From positions 1-36,840 of the forward strand of contig JBILYK010000026.1 in NCBI GenBank assembly GCA_044377735.1: DNA of 36,840 nucleotides. Reading direction: 5' to 3'. Below the pieces are notes generated by a model. The model was not told the DNA's origin. It searched no databases and saw nothing but the letters and a program-made list of their open reading frames with translations. Below, piece by piece: positions 23,139 through 32,259 of this stretch (position 1 is the stretch's first letter; each line of letters begins with the position of its first letter). This DNA comes from Tabrizicola_A sp044377735. Lineage in GTDB: Bacteria; Pseudomonadota; Alphaproteobacteria; Rhodobacterales; Rhodobacteraceae. A program made the position numbers and the translations under genes.

Positions 23139-25550
23139 ATGCAGCATTACAGGGCCGTTGTCATCGGAGGCGGGATTGTTGGAACCTCGGTTCTTTACCA
23201 CTTGGCCAAGCTCGGGTGGACGGATGTCGCCCTGATCGAACGCGCCGAATTGACCGCGGGGTCGACTTGGCATGCAGCAGCGGGGTTTCATGCCCTCAAC
23301 GCCGATCCCAGCATTGCGGCGCTGCAAGCCTATACCATCAAGCTTTATCGCGAGATCGAGGCCGAGACGGGCATGGACCTGGGCCTGCACATGACCGGTG
23401 GCGTCAACATCGCCAGCGCGCCGGACCGTTGGGATTGGCTCCAGTCTGCCTGGGCGATCTTTCAGTCGATCGGTATAGAATCGGCCCGGTTGGTCACGCC
23501 GGAAGAGATCGGGGAACTTAGCCCAATCACCGATCTCACGGGCCTTTTGGGCGGGCTTCATGATCAGAACGAAGGGCATCTGGACCCCCATGCCGCGACC
23601 CATGGCTTTGCCACAGCGGCGCAGAAGCGCGGCGCAAAGGTGATCCTGCGCAACCGCGTCATCTCCATCGCGCGCCGGTCCGAAGGCGGCTGGGCGCTGA
23701 CCACCGAACACGGGACGATCTTCGCCGATCACATCGTGAATGCGGCGGGGCTTTGGGCCAAGCAGGTCGGGCTTATGGCGGGTGTCGATCTTCCTGTCAC
23801 CCCGATGCAGCATCATTATCTTGTCACCGAAGATGTGCCGGAAATTGCGGCGCTGGACCAGGAACTGGCGCTGACGGTTGATTTGGAAGGGTTCTCCTAC
23901 CTGCGACAGGAACGCAAAGGCGCGCTTCTGGGGGTCTATGAAAGAAACCCGGCCCATTGGCACATGGACGGCGCGCCTTGGGATTACGGGATGGACCTTA
24001 TCCCCGAGGAGATCGACCGGATCAGCCCAGAGCTTACCAAGGCGCTGGCCCGGTTCCCGGCGCTGGAACGGGCGGGCATCAGGCGCTGGGTGAATGGTGC
24101 CTTTACCTTTACGCCAGACGGCAATCCGCTGGTCGGCCCCGTTCCGGGTGTTCCGGGCTATTGGGTGGCCTGCGGCGTGATGGCGGGGTTCAGTCAGGGC
24201 GGCGGCGTGGGCAAGTCGTTGGCCGAATGGATGGTTCAGGGCGAGCCACAGGCGGATGTGTTCGGGATGGACGTGGCCCGCTATGGCCGCTTTGCTGCAA
24301 ACCGGGAATACCTGCGGCAGACGACGGCGCAGTTTTATGCCCGTCGCTTTGTGATGACCTATCCCAACGAACGCCTGCCTGCGGGTCGGCCCTTGAAACG
24401 AGCCCCGGCCCATGACGCCATGTCGGCAGCGGGCTGCCAATGGGCGGCAAGCTGGGGGCTGGAGGTGCCGGTCTACTTCGCGCCCAAGGGGTTCACCGAG
24501 AACCCGACCCTGCGTCGCTCGAACGCCTTTGACATCGTGGGCACCGAGGTGCGCGCCGTGCGCGAGGCCGCCGGTCTGATCGACAGCACCGGCTTTGCCC
24601 GCTACGAGGTTACTGGCCCGGGGGCCGAGGCCTGGCTTGATGGGCTTCTGGCCTGCCGCTTGCCTGGTCCGGGGCAGGTGCGGCTGGCGCCGATGCTGGG
24701 GCCGAACGGGCTGATGAAGGGCGATCTGACCGTCTTCAGCTGGGGCGACGGGCGCTGGTGGATCATGGGCTCCTACTACCTGCGCCAGTGGCACATGCGC
24801 TGGTTCGACAGCCATATGGCGCCCGGGGTGACGCTGCAGGATATCTCTGACGGTACGGTCGGGTTCCTGCTGACCGGGCCGCGCGCCCGCGACATTCTGG
24901 CCTCGGTCACGCATGAGGATATCTCGAAATCCGCCTTCCCCTTCATGACCTGCCGGACCCTGGATGTGGGGATGGTGCGCACGCAGGCCGCGCGGCTGTC
25001 TGTGGCGGGCGAGTTGGGGTTCGAACTGAACTGCTCTGCCGCCGAACAAGTCACCCTGCGCGAGGCGCTGCTTGCGGCGGGTCAGGCCCATGGCCTGCGT
25101 GAGGTGGGCTTTCACGCGTTGAACGCGCTGCGGCTGGAGAAAAGCTTCGGCATCTGGTCGGCCGAGTTCCGGCAAAGCCATTCGCCGCAGATGACCGGCA
25201 TGGACCGCTGGATCGACTTTGACAAAGCCAGCTTCATCGGGCGCGTTGAGGCCCTGCGTGACCGGGCGGCGGGGCCATCAGCGCAGGTGCTGGTCACGCT
25301 GGAGGTCGCGGCGACCGATGCCGATGCCTCGGGGTTCGAGCCGGTCTGGATCGGGGATCGCCGGGTGGGCCATGTCTCGTCCGGCGGTTATGGGCACTCA
25401 GTGGGCATGAGCCTAGCGCTGGCCTTTGTTGACCGCGCCCATGCTGCTGTGGGGACGGAGGTTGAGGTCCATGTGGCGGGCGTGCGTCGGCCCGCAGTGG
25501 TCATTCCACCTTCGCCCCACGACCCCAAAGGGAGCAGGATGCGTGGCTGA
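23139..25550 (+). CDS. dimethylglycine-dehydrogenase-like FAD/GcvT demethylase
   Basis: The 803-residue protein has the architecture of dimethylglycine and sarcosine dehydrogenases. An N-terminal DAO domain carries VVIGGGIVGTSVLYHLAKLG and GSTWHAAAGF, where His45 is the position that binds FAD covalently in this family. A central FAO-type region is followed by a C-terminal GcvT-like folate-binding domain (about 430-800) with RYEVTGPGAEAWLDGLL, ELGFELNC and ALRLEKSFGIW. Such enzymes oxidise an N-methyl group and pass the one-carbon unit to tetrahydrofolate. The exact N-methyl substrate is unknown. It is the first gene of a nine-gene operon; its stop overlaps the MttB-like start by 8 bp, which argues for coupled production. 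GGGGGAG precedes the ATG. Confidence 0.9.
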   Translation: MQHYRAVVIGGGIVGTSVLYHLAKLGWTDVALIERAELTAGSTWHAAAGFHALNADPSIAALQAYTIKLYREIEAETGMDLGLHMTGGVNIASAPDRWDWLQSAWAIFQSIGIESARLVTPEEIGELSPITDLTGLLGGLHDQNEGHLDPHAATHGFATAAQKRGAKVILRNRVISIARRSEGGWALTTEHGTIFADHIVNAAGLWAKQVGLMAGVDLPVTPMQHHYLVTEDVPEIAALDQELALTVDLEGFSYLRQERKGALLGVYERNPAHWHMDGAPWDYGMDLIPEEIDRISPELTKALARFPALERAGIRRWVNGAFTFTPDGNPLVGPVPGVPGYWVACGVMAGFSQGGGVGKSLAEWMVQGEPQADVFGMDVARYGRFAANREYLRQTTAQFYARRFVMTYPNERLPAGRPLKRAPAHDAMSAAGCQWAASWGLEVPVYFAPKGFTENPTLRRSNAFDIVGTEVRAVREAAGLIDSTGFARYEVTGPGAEAWLDGLLACRLPGPGQVRLAPMLGPNGLMKGDLTVFSWGDGRWWIMGSYYLRQWHMRWFDSHMAPGVTLQDISDGTVGFLLTGPRARDILASVTHEDISKSAFPFMTCRTLDVGMVRTQAARLSVAGELGFELNCSAAEQVTLREALLAAGQAHGLREVGFHALNALRLEKSFGIWSAEFRQSHSPQMTGMDRWIDFDKASFIGRVEALRDRAAGPSAQVLVTLEVAATDADASGFEPVWIGDRRVGHVSSGGYGHSVGMSLALAFVDRAHAAVGTEVEVHVAGVRRPAVVIPPSPHDPKGSRMRG

Positions 25551-27102
25551 CCTGGAACCTAAGCCCCCGCGCGAAGGCCGTCGCAAGGGACGCCGCGGGC
25601 CCGGCAATACCGAGGCGGGTCCGGCCCGGTCGCTGGCCTATCGCCAGTTGCGCAATCCGTTCCAGCCCCAGACCGTGTTCAGCGCGGATCAGATTGCCAG
25701 CATCCATGCCACGGCCCTGCGGGTGCTGCAGGACCTGGGGATCAAGGTTTTGCTGCCCGAGGCAAGGGCGATCCTGAAATCCGGCGGTGCGCTGGTTGAT
25801 GATGACAGCCTCATGGTCCGCATCGGACGCGAGATGGTGGAACAGGCGCTGTCCACCTGCCCCATGGCCTTTCAGGGCCGCGCCGGGGACCCTTTGCGGG
25901 ACGTGACCTTTGCGGCAGGGGCGCTGAGCTTTGTGGCAGGCTGCGGCGCGCCGAATGTGACCGATACCCTGCGGGGTCGCAGGCCGGGAAGCCTTGCCGA
26001 TTTCAGCGATCTTGTCCGCCTGACCCAGCATTTCGACGTGCTGCACATGAACGGCCCCTTTGTCGAGGCGCAGGATATCCCGCCTGCCCTGCGGCACTAT
26101 GCCATGACTGGGGCGCAGTTGACGCTGTCGGACAAGCTTCCCTTCCTTTACGCTCGGGGCACTGCGCAGACCGAGGACGGCTTCGAGATGATCCGCCTTG
26201 CCCGCGGCCTGAGCGAGGACGATTTCCGGGCCGCACCGCGGTGCTATACCGTCATCAACACCAACTCGCCCCGGCAGCTGGACCTGCCGATGTCGCAGGG
26301 TATCATCGACTTTGCCCGCGCAGGCCAAATCAGCATCATCACGCCCTTTTGCCTGGCCGGTGCCATGGCGCCGATCACCGTCGCGGGCGCTCTGACCCTG
26401 CAACATGCCGAGGCGCTGGCCGGGATCACGCTGGCGCAACTGGCCCGCCCGGGCGCACCGGTGGTTTACGGCAGCTTCTCGTCCAACGTTGACATGAAGT
26501 CTGGCGCGCCCCTCTTCGGCACGCCCGAGCATATGAAGGCTACCCTTGGTACGGGCCAACTCGCGCGGCTGATCGGCCTGCCCTGGCGGTCGGGCGGGGG
26601 ATCGGCCTCGAACCTGCCCGATGTGCAGGCTGCGCAGGAGAATGGCCTCGCGCTCTGGGGGTCGGTTCTGGCTGGGGCGACGGTGCTGATCCATGCGGCT
26701 GGCTGGCTAGAAGGGGGCCTCAGCGTGTCCTTTGAAAAGCTGATCACCGACGCGGACGTGCTGCAAACCATCGCCGAGATGTGCACTGCAACCCCGGGCG
26801 ACGAGGCTTCCATCGCCTATGATGCCATTGCCGATGTCCAGCCGGGCGGCCATTTCTTTGCCACCGACCACACCATGACACGCTATCGCACCGCCTTTTA
26901 TGAACCTCTGGTCACCGATGCCTCGAATTTCGGCACCTGGACCGAGGCGGGATCGTTCAGTGCAACCGACCGCGCCCGCACGCTTTGGCAAGCCATACTG
27001 GCGGATTTTCAGCCGCCAGAGGCCACGCTTGGCGTAGCCGACCGGATCGCCTCCTTCGTTGCAAGGCGCAAGAGTGAGGGCGGGGCGTCCGTAATGACCT
27101 GA
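25543..27102 (+). CDS. MttB-family (non-pyrrolysine) methyltransferase
   Basis: I place the start at GTG 25543, with GGGAG eight bases upstream; an ATG at 25426 in the same frame would lie deep inside the preceding gene. The protein is 519 residues, the normal length for the trimethylamine methyltransferase superfamily. Typical blocks are LRVLQDLGIKVLLPEAR, FVAGCGAPNVTD, FSDLVRLTQHFDVLHMNGP, TFCLAGAMAPITVAGAL-like FCLAGAMAPITVAGALTLQH, and the C-terminal QPGGHFFATDHTM. No in-frame TAG is present, so it is a non-pyrrolysine member like the glycine betaine methyltransferase MtgB. These move a methyl group from a quaternary amine to a corrinoid protein. No corrinoid protein gene is in the window. 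Next to a DMGDH-like gene it suggests stepwise N-demethylation. Confidence 0.85.
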   Translation: MADLEPKPPREGRRKGRRGPGNTEAGPARSLAYRQLRNPFQPQTVFSADQIASIHATALRVLQDLGIKVLLPEARAILKSGGALVDDDSLMVRIGREMVEQALSTCPMAFQGRAGDPLRDVTFAAGALSFVAGCGAPNVTDTLRGRRPGSLADFSDLVRLTQHFDVLHMNGPFVEAQDIPPALRHYAMTGAQLTLSDKLPFLYARGTAQTEDGFEMIRLARGLSEDDFRAAPRCYTVINTNSPRQLDLPMSQGIIDFARAGQISIITPFCLAGAMAPITVAGALTLQHAEALAGITLAQLARPGAPVVYGSFSSNVDMKSGAPLFGTPEHMKATLGTGQLARLIGLPWRSGGGSASNLPDVQAAQENGLALWGSVLAGATVLIHAAGWLEGGLSVSFEKLITDADVLQTIAEMCTATPGDEASIAYDAIADVQPGGHFFATDHTMTRYRTAFYEPLVTDASNFGTWTEAGSFSATDRARTLWQAILADFQPPEATLGVADRIASFVARRKSEGGASVMT

Positions 27103-27153
27103 TCTTGAAAGAAGCAATCAACATAATCAACCCGACAGGAAAGGACCAAGACC

Positions 27154-28704
27154 ATGACATCACGACTCACGCGGCGCCGGTTCATGCACTCCACGGCGGC
27201 CGCGGCACTGCTGCCCTTGCTGGGTGGGGCACTGCCTGCCCTTGCGCAAGATACGTCCAACCTTGTCGTGCGCGTCGATCTGGATATCGGCAACCTCGAT
27301 CCCGCCAATCGTGGCAACAGCTGTGACGAGGCGATCTTGCGGGCCACCATGCAGGGGCTTGTCACCTTCAAGCCAAGCTCGCTGGATTGGGAGCTGGATG
27401 CCGCCAAGTCGATCACCGAGGTGTCGGACACCGAGATCACGTTTGAACTGAACCCCGGCCAGATGTTCAGCGACGGCCATGGCGAGATGACGGCCGATGA
27501 CGTCAAGTTCACCTATGAGCGTTACATCACCCCCGATGCCAGCGGCGCCCTGCCCGCCTTCGCGGGCGATTTCTCGGCGCTGGACAAGGTCGAGGTCACG
27601 GGCACGTATACCGGCCGCATCCTCCTGAAGAACCCCGCCCCCGCCTTCTGGATGCTGGGGCTGTGCGATGCGGGCGGCGTGATCCTGTCGCGCAAGGCCG
27701 TCGAGGCCATGGGCGATGGGATCAAGACCAAGGCTGTCGGCAGCGGGCCTTATCTGATGGCCGAATGGCAGGCCGGTCAGCAGATCGTGCTGACGAGCAA
27801 CCCCGGCTATGCCGGACCCCATTCGGGTGTCTTTGACCAGATCACGATCAAGCCGATCACCGACCCGCGCGCGGCGCTCTTGTCGCTCTTGGCCAAGGAG
27901 GTCGCCTGGTCAGAGGTCGAGACAACCGACGAGCCTCAGGTCCAGGGGGTCGATGGGATCGTGCCCTTTGCGACACCGCGCATCGACTATACTTGGATCG
28001 GGATGAACGTTGAAAAAGGGGCGCTGGCCGATATCCGGGTGCGGCAGGCGATCCGGCTGGCCATCGACGTGGACATGATCATCGCCGGTGCCTATCAGGG
28101 CACGGTTGAACCGGCTCGCGCGCTCCTGGCGCCCAGCTTGCTGGGCTATTGGGCGGATGCCCCGGCCTACAAGCGTGACGTGGCCGCAGCGCAGGCCCTC
28201 TTGGCCGAAGCCGGGCAGACCGGGCTGAGCCTGACCTTTACCACCCTGAATGACCCCACCTATCAGGCGACAGCGCAGATCGTTCAGGCCAATCTGGCCG
28301 AGGTCGGCATCAACGTCACGATCAACGCCATGGACCCCGGGGCGTTCTACGCGATGGGGGCTGATGATCTGTCAAAGGATCTTGAACTGACGCTGAACTT
28401 CTATCTGGGCAAGAACGACCCGGCCTTCCAGACCGTCTGGTTCACCACGCCGCAGATCGGGCAATGGAACTGGCAACGTTGGAGCAATGCCGAGTTTGAC
28501 CAGATGGACAGCGAGGCCGCGGCGACCATCGACCCTGCCCTACGGGCCGAGAAATACGTCCGTGCGCAGCAGTTGATGGACGAGTCCGCTGCCTTTGTCT
28601 GGATCACCCATGGCAAGTTCGTGATGGGCACCGCCGCGGGCATCGCGCCCGCCGTGATGCCCGCGGGCACCGGTTGGCAGTTCCACCGCTTTGCGCTGGG
28701 CTGA
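27154..28704 (+). CDS. ABC transporter substrate-binding protein (peptide/opine type, SBP_bac_5)
   Basis: The 516-residue protein starts with a twin-arginine signal (RLTRRRFMHSTAAAALLPLL) and a likely signal peptidase site at ALPALAQ, so it is a Tat-exported periplasmic protein. The mature part is a family 5 binding protein: LDIGNLDPANRGNSCDEAIL, FSDGHGEMTADDVKFTYERY, VGSGPYLMAEW and VRQAIRLAIDVDMIIAGAYQ. Such proteins bind di/oligopeptides, opines or related compounds and deliver them to the two permeases encoded next. The ribosome binding site is GGAAAGGA. The operon context points to an N-methylated or ester-linked ligand, but this is inference. Confidence 0.9.
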   Translation: MTSRLTRRRFMHSTAAAALLPLLGGALPALAQDTSNLVVRVDLDIGNLDPANRGNSCDEAILRATMQGLVTFKPSSLDWELDAAKSITEVSDTEITFELNPGQMFSDGHGEMTADDVKFTYERYITPDASGALPAFAGDFSALDKVEVTGTYTGRILLKNPAPAFWMLGLCDAGGVILSRKAVEAMGDGIKTKAVGSGPYLMAEWQAGQQIVLTSNPGYAGPHSGVFDQITIKPITDPRAALLSLLAKEVAWSEVETTDEPQVQGVDGIVPFATPRIDYTWIGMNVEKGALADIRVRQAIRLAIDVDMIIAGAYQGTVEPARALLAPSLLGYWADAPAYKRDVAAAQALLAEAGQTGLSLTFTTLNDPTYQATAQIVQANLAEVGINVTINAMDPGAFYAMGADDLSKDLELTLNFYLGKNDPAFQTVWFTTPQIGQWNWQRWSNAEFDQMDSEAAATIDPALRAEKYVRAQQLMDESAAFVWITHGKFVMGTAAGIAPAVMPAGTGWQFHRFALG

Positions 28705-28712
28705 GGCAGGCC

Positions 28713-29684
28713 TTGCGACTGCCCGGCACCTTGCGCCTTGTTGCGGCCAAGCTTCTTGTCACGGCCCTGACGATTGTGGGGGCCGTGACGGGGGTGTTTC
28801 TTTTGCTGCAATTCGTGCCGGGCGATCTGGCCACGGTGGTCCTGGGGACGCGCGCCACGCCTGAATTGCGGGCCGCCTTTGCCGAACAGATGGGGCTGGA
28901 TCAGCCGGTCTGGATGCAGCTTTGGATGTTTCTGACCGGCATGTTGCAAGGGGATTTCGGAACCGATGTGATCTCGGGCCGCCCGATCCTTGATTTAATC
29001 CTTGAGGTTTTGCCCTTCACCCTAGCGCTGGCCTTCTCATCTCTCGCCCTTGGGCTGGTGGTGGGGATCTCTCTGGGCGTGCTGGCGGCCAGCCGACCGG
29101 GATCGCTGGTTGATCGCGGCCTGGGCTTCGTCTCGATCGCCTTTGTCACACTGCCCAGTTTCGTCATCTCGATTGTCCTTCTACTGGTCTTCTCACTGTC
29201 ACTGAACTGGCTGCCCGTCTCGGGCGTCGGCGAGCCGGGCGATCTCTCGGACCAGCTTTTGCACTTGATCCTGCCGACCACCGCCCTTGCTCTAGGGTGG
29301 ATCGGCTATGTCGCCCGCATCATGCGCGCCTCGCTGCTCGAGGTGCTGAGCGAGCCTCATATCCGCACCATGCGCGCATATGGAGTCAGCGAGCGGCGGA
29401 TCATCTGGCGCTATGCAATGCGACCGGCGCTGATCCCGCTGGTGGCGATCCTAGGGATCGGTCTGGGTGACCTGATTTCAGCGGCGATCTTTGCCGAGAT
29501 CATCTTTTCGCGGCCGGGTCTGGGCAACCTGATTTACAAGGCCGCCAGCGTGCGGAACTACCCCATCGTGCAGGCCGGAACGGTCGTCGTGGTGCTGTTC
29601 TACATTCTGGCGAATACCTCCAGCGATCTTCTTGCCAGTGTGCTCGATCCCCGCATCAAGGCCAACCGGGCGGCAGCGCCATGA
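28713..29684 (+). CDS. ABC transporter permease (DppB-like)
   Basis: The likely start is TTG at 28713, eight bases after the stop of the binding-protein gene, with GAGGCAGG nearby; an ATG at 28674 overlapping that gene is the alternative. This gives 323 residues. The N-terminal helix and VPGDLATVVLG segment are typical of DppB/OppB proteins, followed by AEQMGLDQPVWMQLWMFL. The EAA loop, which docks on the ATPase, is MRAYGVSERRIIWRYAMRPA. About six membrane segments are visible. It forms the channel with the next permease. Confidence 0.88.
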   Translation: MRLPGTLRLVAAKLLVTALTIVGAVTGVFLLLQFVPGDLATVVLGTRATPELRAAFAEQMGLDQPVWMQLWMFLTGMLQGDFGTDVISGRPILDLILEVLPFTLALAFSSLALGLVVGISLGVLAASRPGSLVDRGLGFVSIAFVTLPSFVISIVLLLVFSLSLNWLPVSGVGEPGDLSDQLLHLILPTTALALGWIGYVARIMRASLLEVLSEPHIRTMRAYGVSERRIIWRYAMRPALIPLVAILGIGLGDLISAAIFAEIIFSRPGLGNLIYKAASVRNYPIVQAGTVVVVLFYILANTSSDLLASVLDPRIKANRAAAP

Positions 29685-30502
29685 GCCAGATCCTGCGCGA
29701 AAAGGGTGGCAAGGTGGGCCTTGTGATGGTCCTTCTCGTGGTTGTCATGGCCGTCTTCGGGCCTGTCATCGCTATGGATCCCAACAAGATTGACATTCCC
29801 GCCCAATTCGCGGGCCCCAGTGCGGCGCATTGGCTGGGCACAGACAACCTTGGACGTGACCTTTTCGCCCGCATATGCATCGGCCTGCGGACTGCGTTGA
29901 TTACTGCACTTCTGGTGGTGCTGATCGCAATGGTCGCGGGCCTGATCCTTGGCGTTTTCGCAGGCTATTTCGGCCGGCTGGTGGATGGCGCTATGGTGAT
30001 CCTGTTCGACATCATCAGCGCATTCCCGATCTATATTGTGATATTCGCCATCGTGGCCCTTTATGGCACGGGGATCGACAAGCTGATCTTCGTCATGGCG
30101 CTGATCTTCATCCCGCAGTTCGGCCGCATGGCCAGGACGCAGACCCAGTCTCTGCGGGGCCGGTCCTTCATCGAGGCCGAGCGGCTTTTGGGCATCAGCA
30201 CACCGCGCCTTTTGTGGCGGCATTTCATCCCAAACATCATTGGCCCAATGGTGGTGGTAGCGGGCATGTCAGTGCCTGCCGCGATCACGGTCGAAGCGGC
30301 GATTTCTTTCCTGGGCCTTGGCGTCCAACCCCCGACGGCGACGCTCGGCACGCTGATCCGGGATGGCTATGTGTATCTGGACGAATCCTGGTGGCCCACC
30401 ATCGCGGCGGCCCTTGTCCTGACGCTGATCACACTTGGCAGCACGCTTCTGGCCGAGGCCGCCCGCGACGCCATAGACCCCAAGCTGCGGGGGCGGACAT
30501 GA
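29681..30502 (+). CDS. ABC transporter permease (DppC-like)
   Basis: The 273-residue permease overlaps its partner by 4 bp. It has the DppC N-terminal pattern: one helix, a periplasmic segment and then the AHWLGTDNLGRDLFARI box that is characteristic of OppC/DppC proteins. The EAA loop is EAERLLGISTPRLLWRHFIP, followed by AAISFLGLGVQPPTATLGTL. Five to six membrane segments are visible. It pairs with DppB to make the transmembrane channel. Confidence 0.92.
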   Translation: MSQILREKGGKVGLVMVLLVVVMAVFGPVIAMDPNKIDIPAQFAGPSAAHWLGTDNLGRDLFARICIGLRTALITALLVVLIAMVAGLILGVFAGYFGRLVDGAMVILFDIISAFPIYIVIFAIVALYGTGIDKLIFVMALIFIPQFGRMARTQTQSLRGRSFIEAERLLGISTPRLLWRHFIPNIIGPMVVVAGMSVPAAITVEAAISFLGLGVQPPTATLGTLIRDGYVYLDESWWPTIAAALVLTLITLGSTLLAEAARDAIDPKLRGRT

Positions 30503-31485
30503 GCGGGGCGGGGGTTCAGCTTGAGGGGCTGTCGATAGACTTTCTGACACCTGCCGGACGGGCCGCCGCGGTGCGGGATGTTTCGCTGCAGATGGCACCG
30601 GGTGAGATGCGCGGGTTGGTGGGGGAATCGGGCAGCGGCAAATCGACAGTGGCGCTGGCGTTTCTGGGTTTGTTGGCCCCCAACGCCCGGGTGACTGCCG
30701 GGCGGCTGACCCTTGGCGGACAGGGGTACGATCTGGGCAAGGGCGATGTGTCATCGCTGCGGGGCCGCGATATTGCGATGATCTTTCAAGATCCCGCCGC
30801 CTCGCTGAACCCGGTGTTTCGCATCGGCGCCCATCTGGACGAGGTGGTGCACCTGCGGGAACCGGGGCTTGGCCGCGCGGCCCGGCGCGGGCTGGCGGTC
30901 GAGGCGCTGGCCACCGTGGGCATGACCCGGCCCGAGACGCGGCTGGACCAGTGGCCCCATGAACTTAGCGGCGGCATGCGGCAGCGCGTGGTGATCGCGA
31001 TGGCGCTTCTGGCGCGGCCGAAGCTCTTGATCGCGGATGAGCCGACAACCGCGCTGGATGTCAGCGTGGAGGCGCAGGTGATGGATCAGATCAGCGCCCT
31101 GCGCAACCAGATCGGCTGTTCGGTTCTGCTGATCACCCATTCTCTGGGACTGGTCGGGCGCTATTGCGACAGCGTGACCGTCATGTATGCGGGCGAAATG
31201 GTCGAGGAGGGGCCGGTTGCCGCTGTGATGGCGCGGGCCGCGCATCCCTATACCGGGCGTCTGCTGGACTGCGATGTCGAGATTGACCATCCGCTGGCCG
31301 CAACGCCCGAGGCCGAGCGTTTTGCCATCATCGCCGGGCAACTGCCCGACCTGCATGCCCTGCCTGCGGGCTGCATCTTTCAGCCGCGCTGCAGCGCTGC
31401 GGATGACCGTTGCCGCACCCGCCCCGCGATGCGCCCCGTGAACGGGACAGGCGATCACCTTGCCCGCTGCTGGGTGACCCCATGA
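30499..31485 (+). CDS. ABC transporter ATPase (DppD-like)
   Basis: The start ATG at 30499 overlaps the permease stop (ATGA), giving 328 residues. Motifs are Walker A GESGSGKS, Q-loop MIFQDPAASLNPVF, signature ELSGGMRQRVVIAMALL, Walker B LLIADEPTTALDVS and H-loop LITHSL. The C-terminus has the oligopeptide ATPase extension with HPYTGRLLDC and the cysteine cluster GCIFQPRCSAADDRC, which binds an iron-sulfur cluster in some DppD homologues. It powers the importer together with the next ATPase. Confidence 0.92.
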   Translation: MSGAGVQLEGLSIDFLTPAGRAAAVRDVSLQMAPGEMRGLVGESGSGKSTVALAFLGLLAPNARVTAGRLTLGGQGYDLGKGDVSSLRGRDIAMIFQDPAASLNPVFRIGAHLDEVVHLREPGLGRAARRGLAVEALATVGMTRPETRLDQWPHELSGGMRQRVVIAMALLARPKLLIADEPTTALDVSVEAQVMDQISALRNQIGCSVLLITHSLGLVGRYCDSVTVMYAGEMVEEGPVAAVMARAAHPYTGRLLDCDVEIDHPLAATPEAERFAIIAGQLPDLHALPAGCIFQPRCSAADDRCRTRPAMRPVNGTGDHLARCWVTP

Positions 31486-32246
31486 CCGCGCCGCCCGCCA
31501 TCGAGGTCTCGGATCTGACCATCCGTTTCGGGCAGGTCACCGCTGTTGAAGGTGCAAGCTTCACCGTGGCCCCGCGGCAGTGTTTCGGCATCGTCGGCGA
31601 AAGCGGTTCGGGCAAGACCACGATCCTGCGGGCGATCCTGGGCTTGCAGCCCTTCAATGCGGGCCGGATCAGCCTCAATGGCACCGACCAACCCTCTGGC
31701 CGCCGCGATTTTCGGGCGCAGACCAGGCTGATCCAGCCGATCTTTCAGGACCCCGCCACCTCACTCTCACCCCGCCGCCGGATTGGTCAATTGCTGGCCG
31801 AGGTGGGCGAGGTTCTGCGCGAACCCGCCGAGGCCTGCCGCCTGAGGGCGATTGCCATGCTTGACCGACTGGGCCTGCCCAAGGAGGCGATGGAGAAATA
31901 CCCCTATCAACTGAGCGGCGGGCAGGCCCGGCGGGCAGCCATTGCCCGCGCCCTGCTGTTCAATCCAAAGATCATTGCCGCCGATGAGCCGACCGCAGGC
32001 CTCGACGTCTCGGTTCAGGGAGATTTTCTGAACCTTCTGCAAGAGATACGGGCGGCATCGGACATTACCCTGCTGGTGATAAGCCACAATCTGGCCGTCA
32101 TGCGGCTGGTCGCGAACGACGTGGCCGTGATGCACAAGGGCCGGATCGTCGAACAGGGCGCCGCGCGGGCTGTGCTGGAAACCCCGCAGTCGGACTATGC
32201 GCGCGCGCTGCTTGGCGCGTGGCCACGGCTGCGGGCTGGACATTAG
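31482..32246 (+). CDS. ABC transporter ATPase (DppF-like)
   Basis: The ATG at 31482 overlaps the previous stop. The 254-residue protein has Walker A GESGSGKTT, Q-loop PIFQDPATSLSPRR, signature QLSGGQARRAAIARALL, Walker B IIAADEPTAGLDVS and H-loop VISHNLAVM. It is shorter than most DppF proteins (about 320) and lacks the cysteine-containing C-terminal extension present in the DppD-like partner. The gene ends in TAG 13 bp before the first CocE-like gene. Confidence 0.92.
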   Translation: MTAPPAIEVSDLTIRFGQVTAVEGASFTVAPRQCFGIVGESGSGKTTILRAILGLQPFNAGRISLNGTDQPSGRRDFRAQTRLIQPIFQDPATSLSPRRRIGQLLAEVGEVLREPAEACRLRAIAMLDRLGLPKEAMEKYPYQLSGGQARRAAIARALLFNPKIIAADEPTAGLDVSVQGDFLNLLQEIRAASDITLLVISHNLAVMRLVANDVAVMHKGRIVEQGAARAVLETPQSDYARALLGAWPRLRAGH

Positions 32247-32259
32247 GAAAGGACGAAAC

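Noticed and set aside
23112..25181. Long minus-strand open frame (about 689 codons) opposite the DMGDH-like gene
   Set aside because: Antisense shadow of a clear FAD/GcvT protein, with no family resemblance and composition typical of reverse-strand frames.
25501..26694. Minus-strand open frame opposite the MttB-like gene
   Set aside because: Antisense shadow; the plus-strand protein is unmistakable.
25543..27102. Possible pyrrolysine-encoding TAG in the MttB-like gene
   Set aside because: The frame is continuous with no in-frame TAG, so it is a non-pyrrolysine member.
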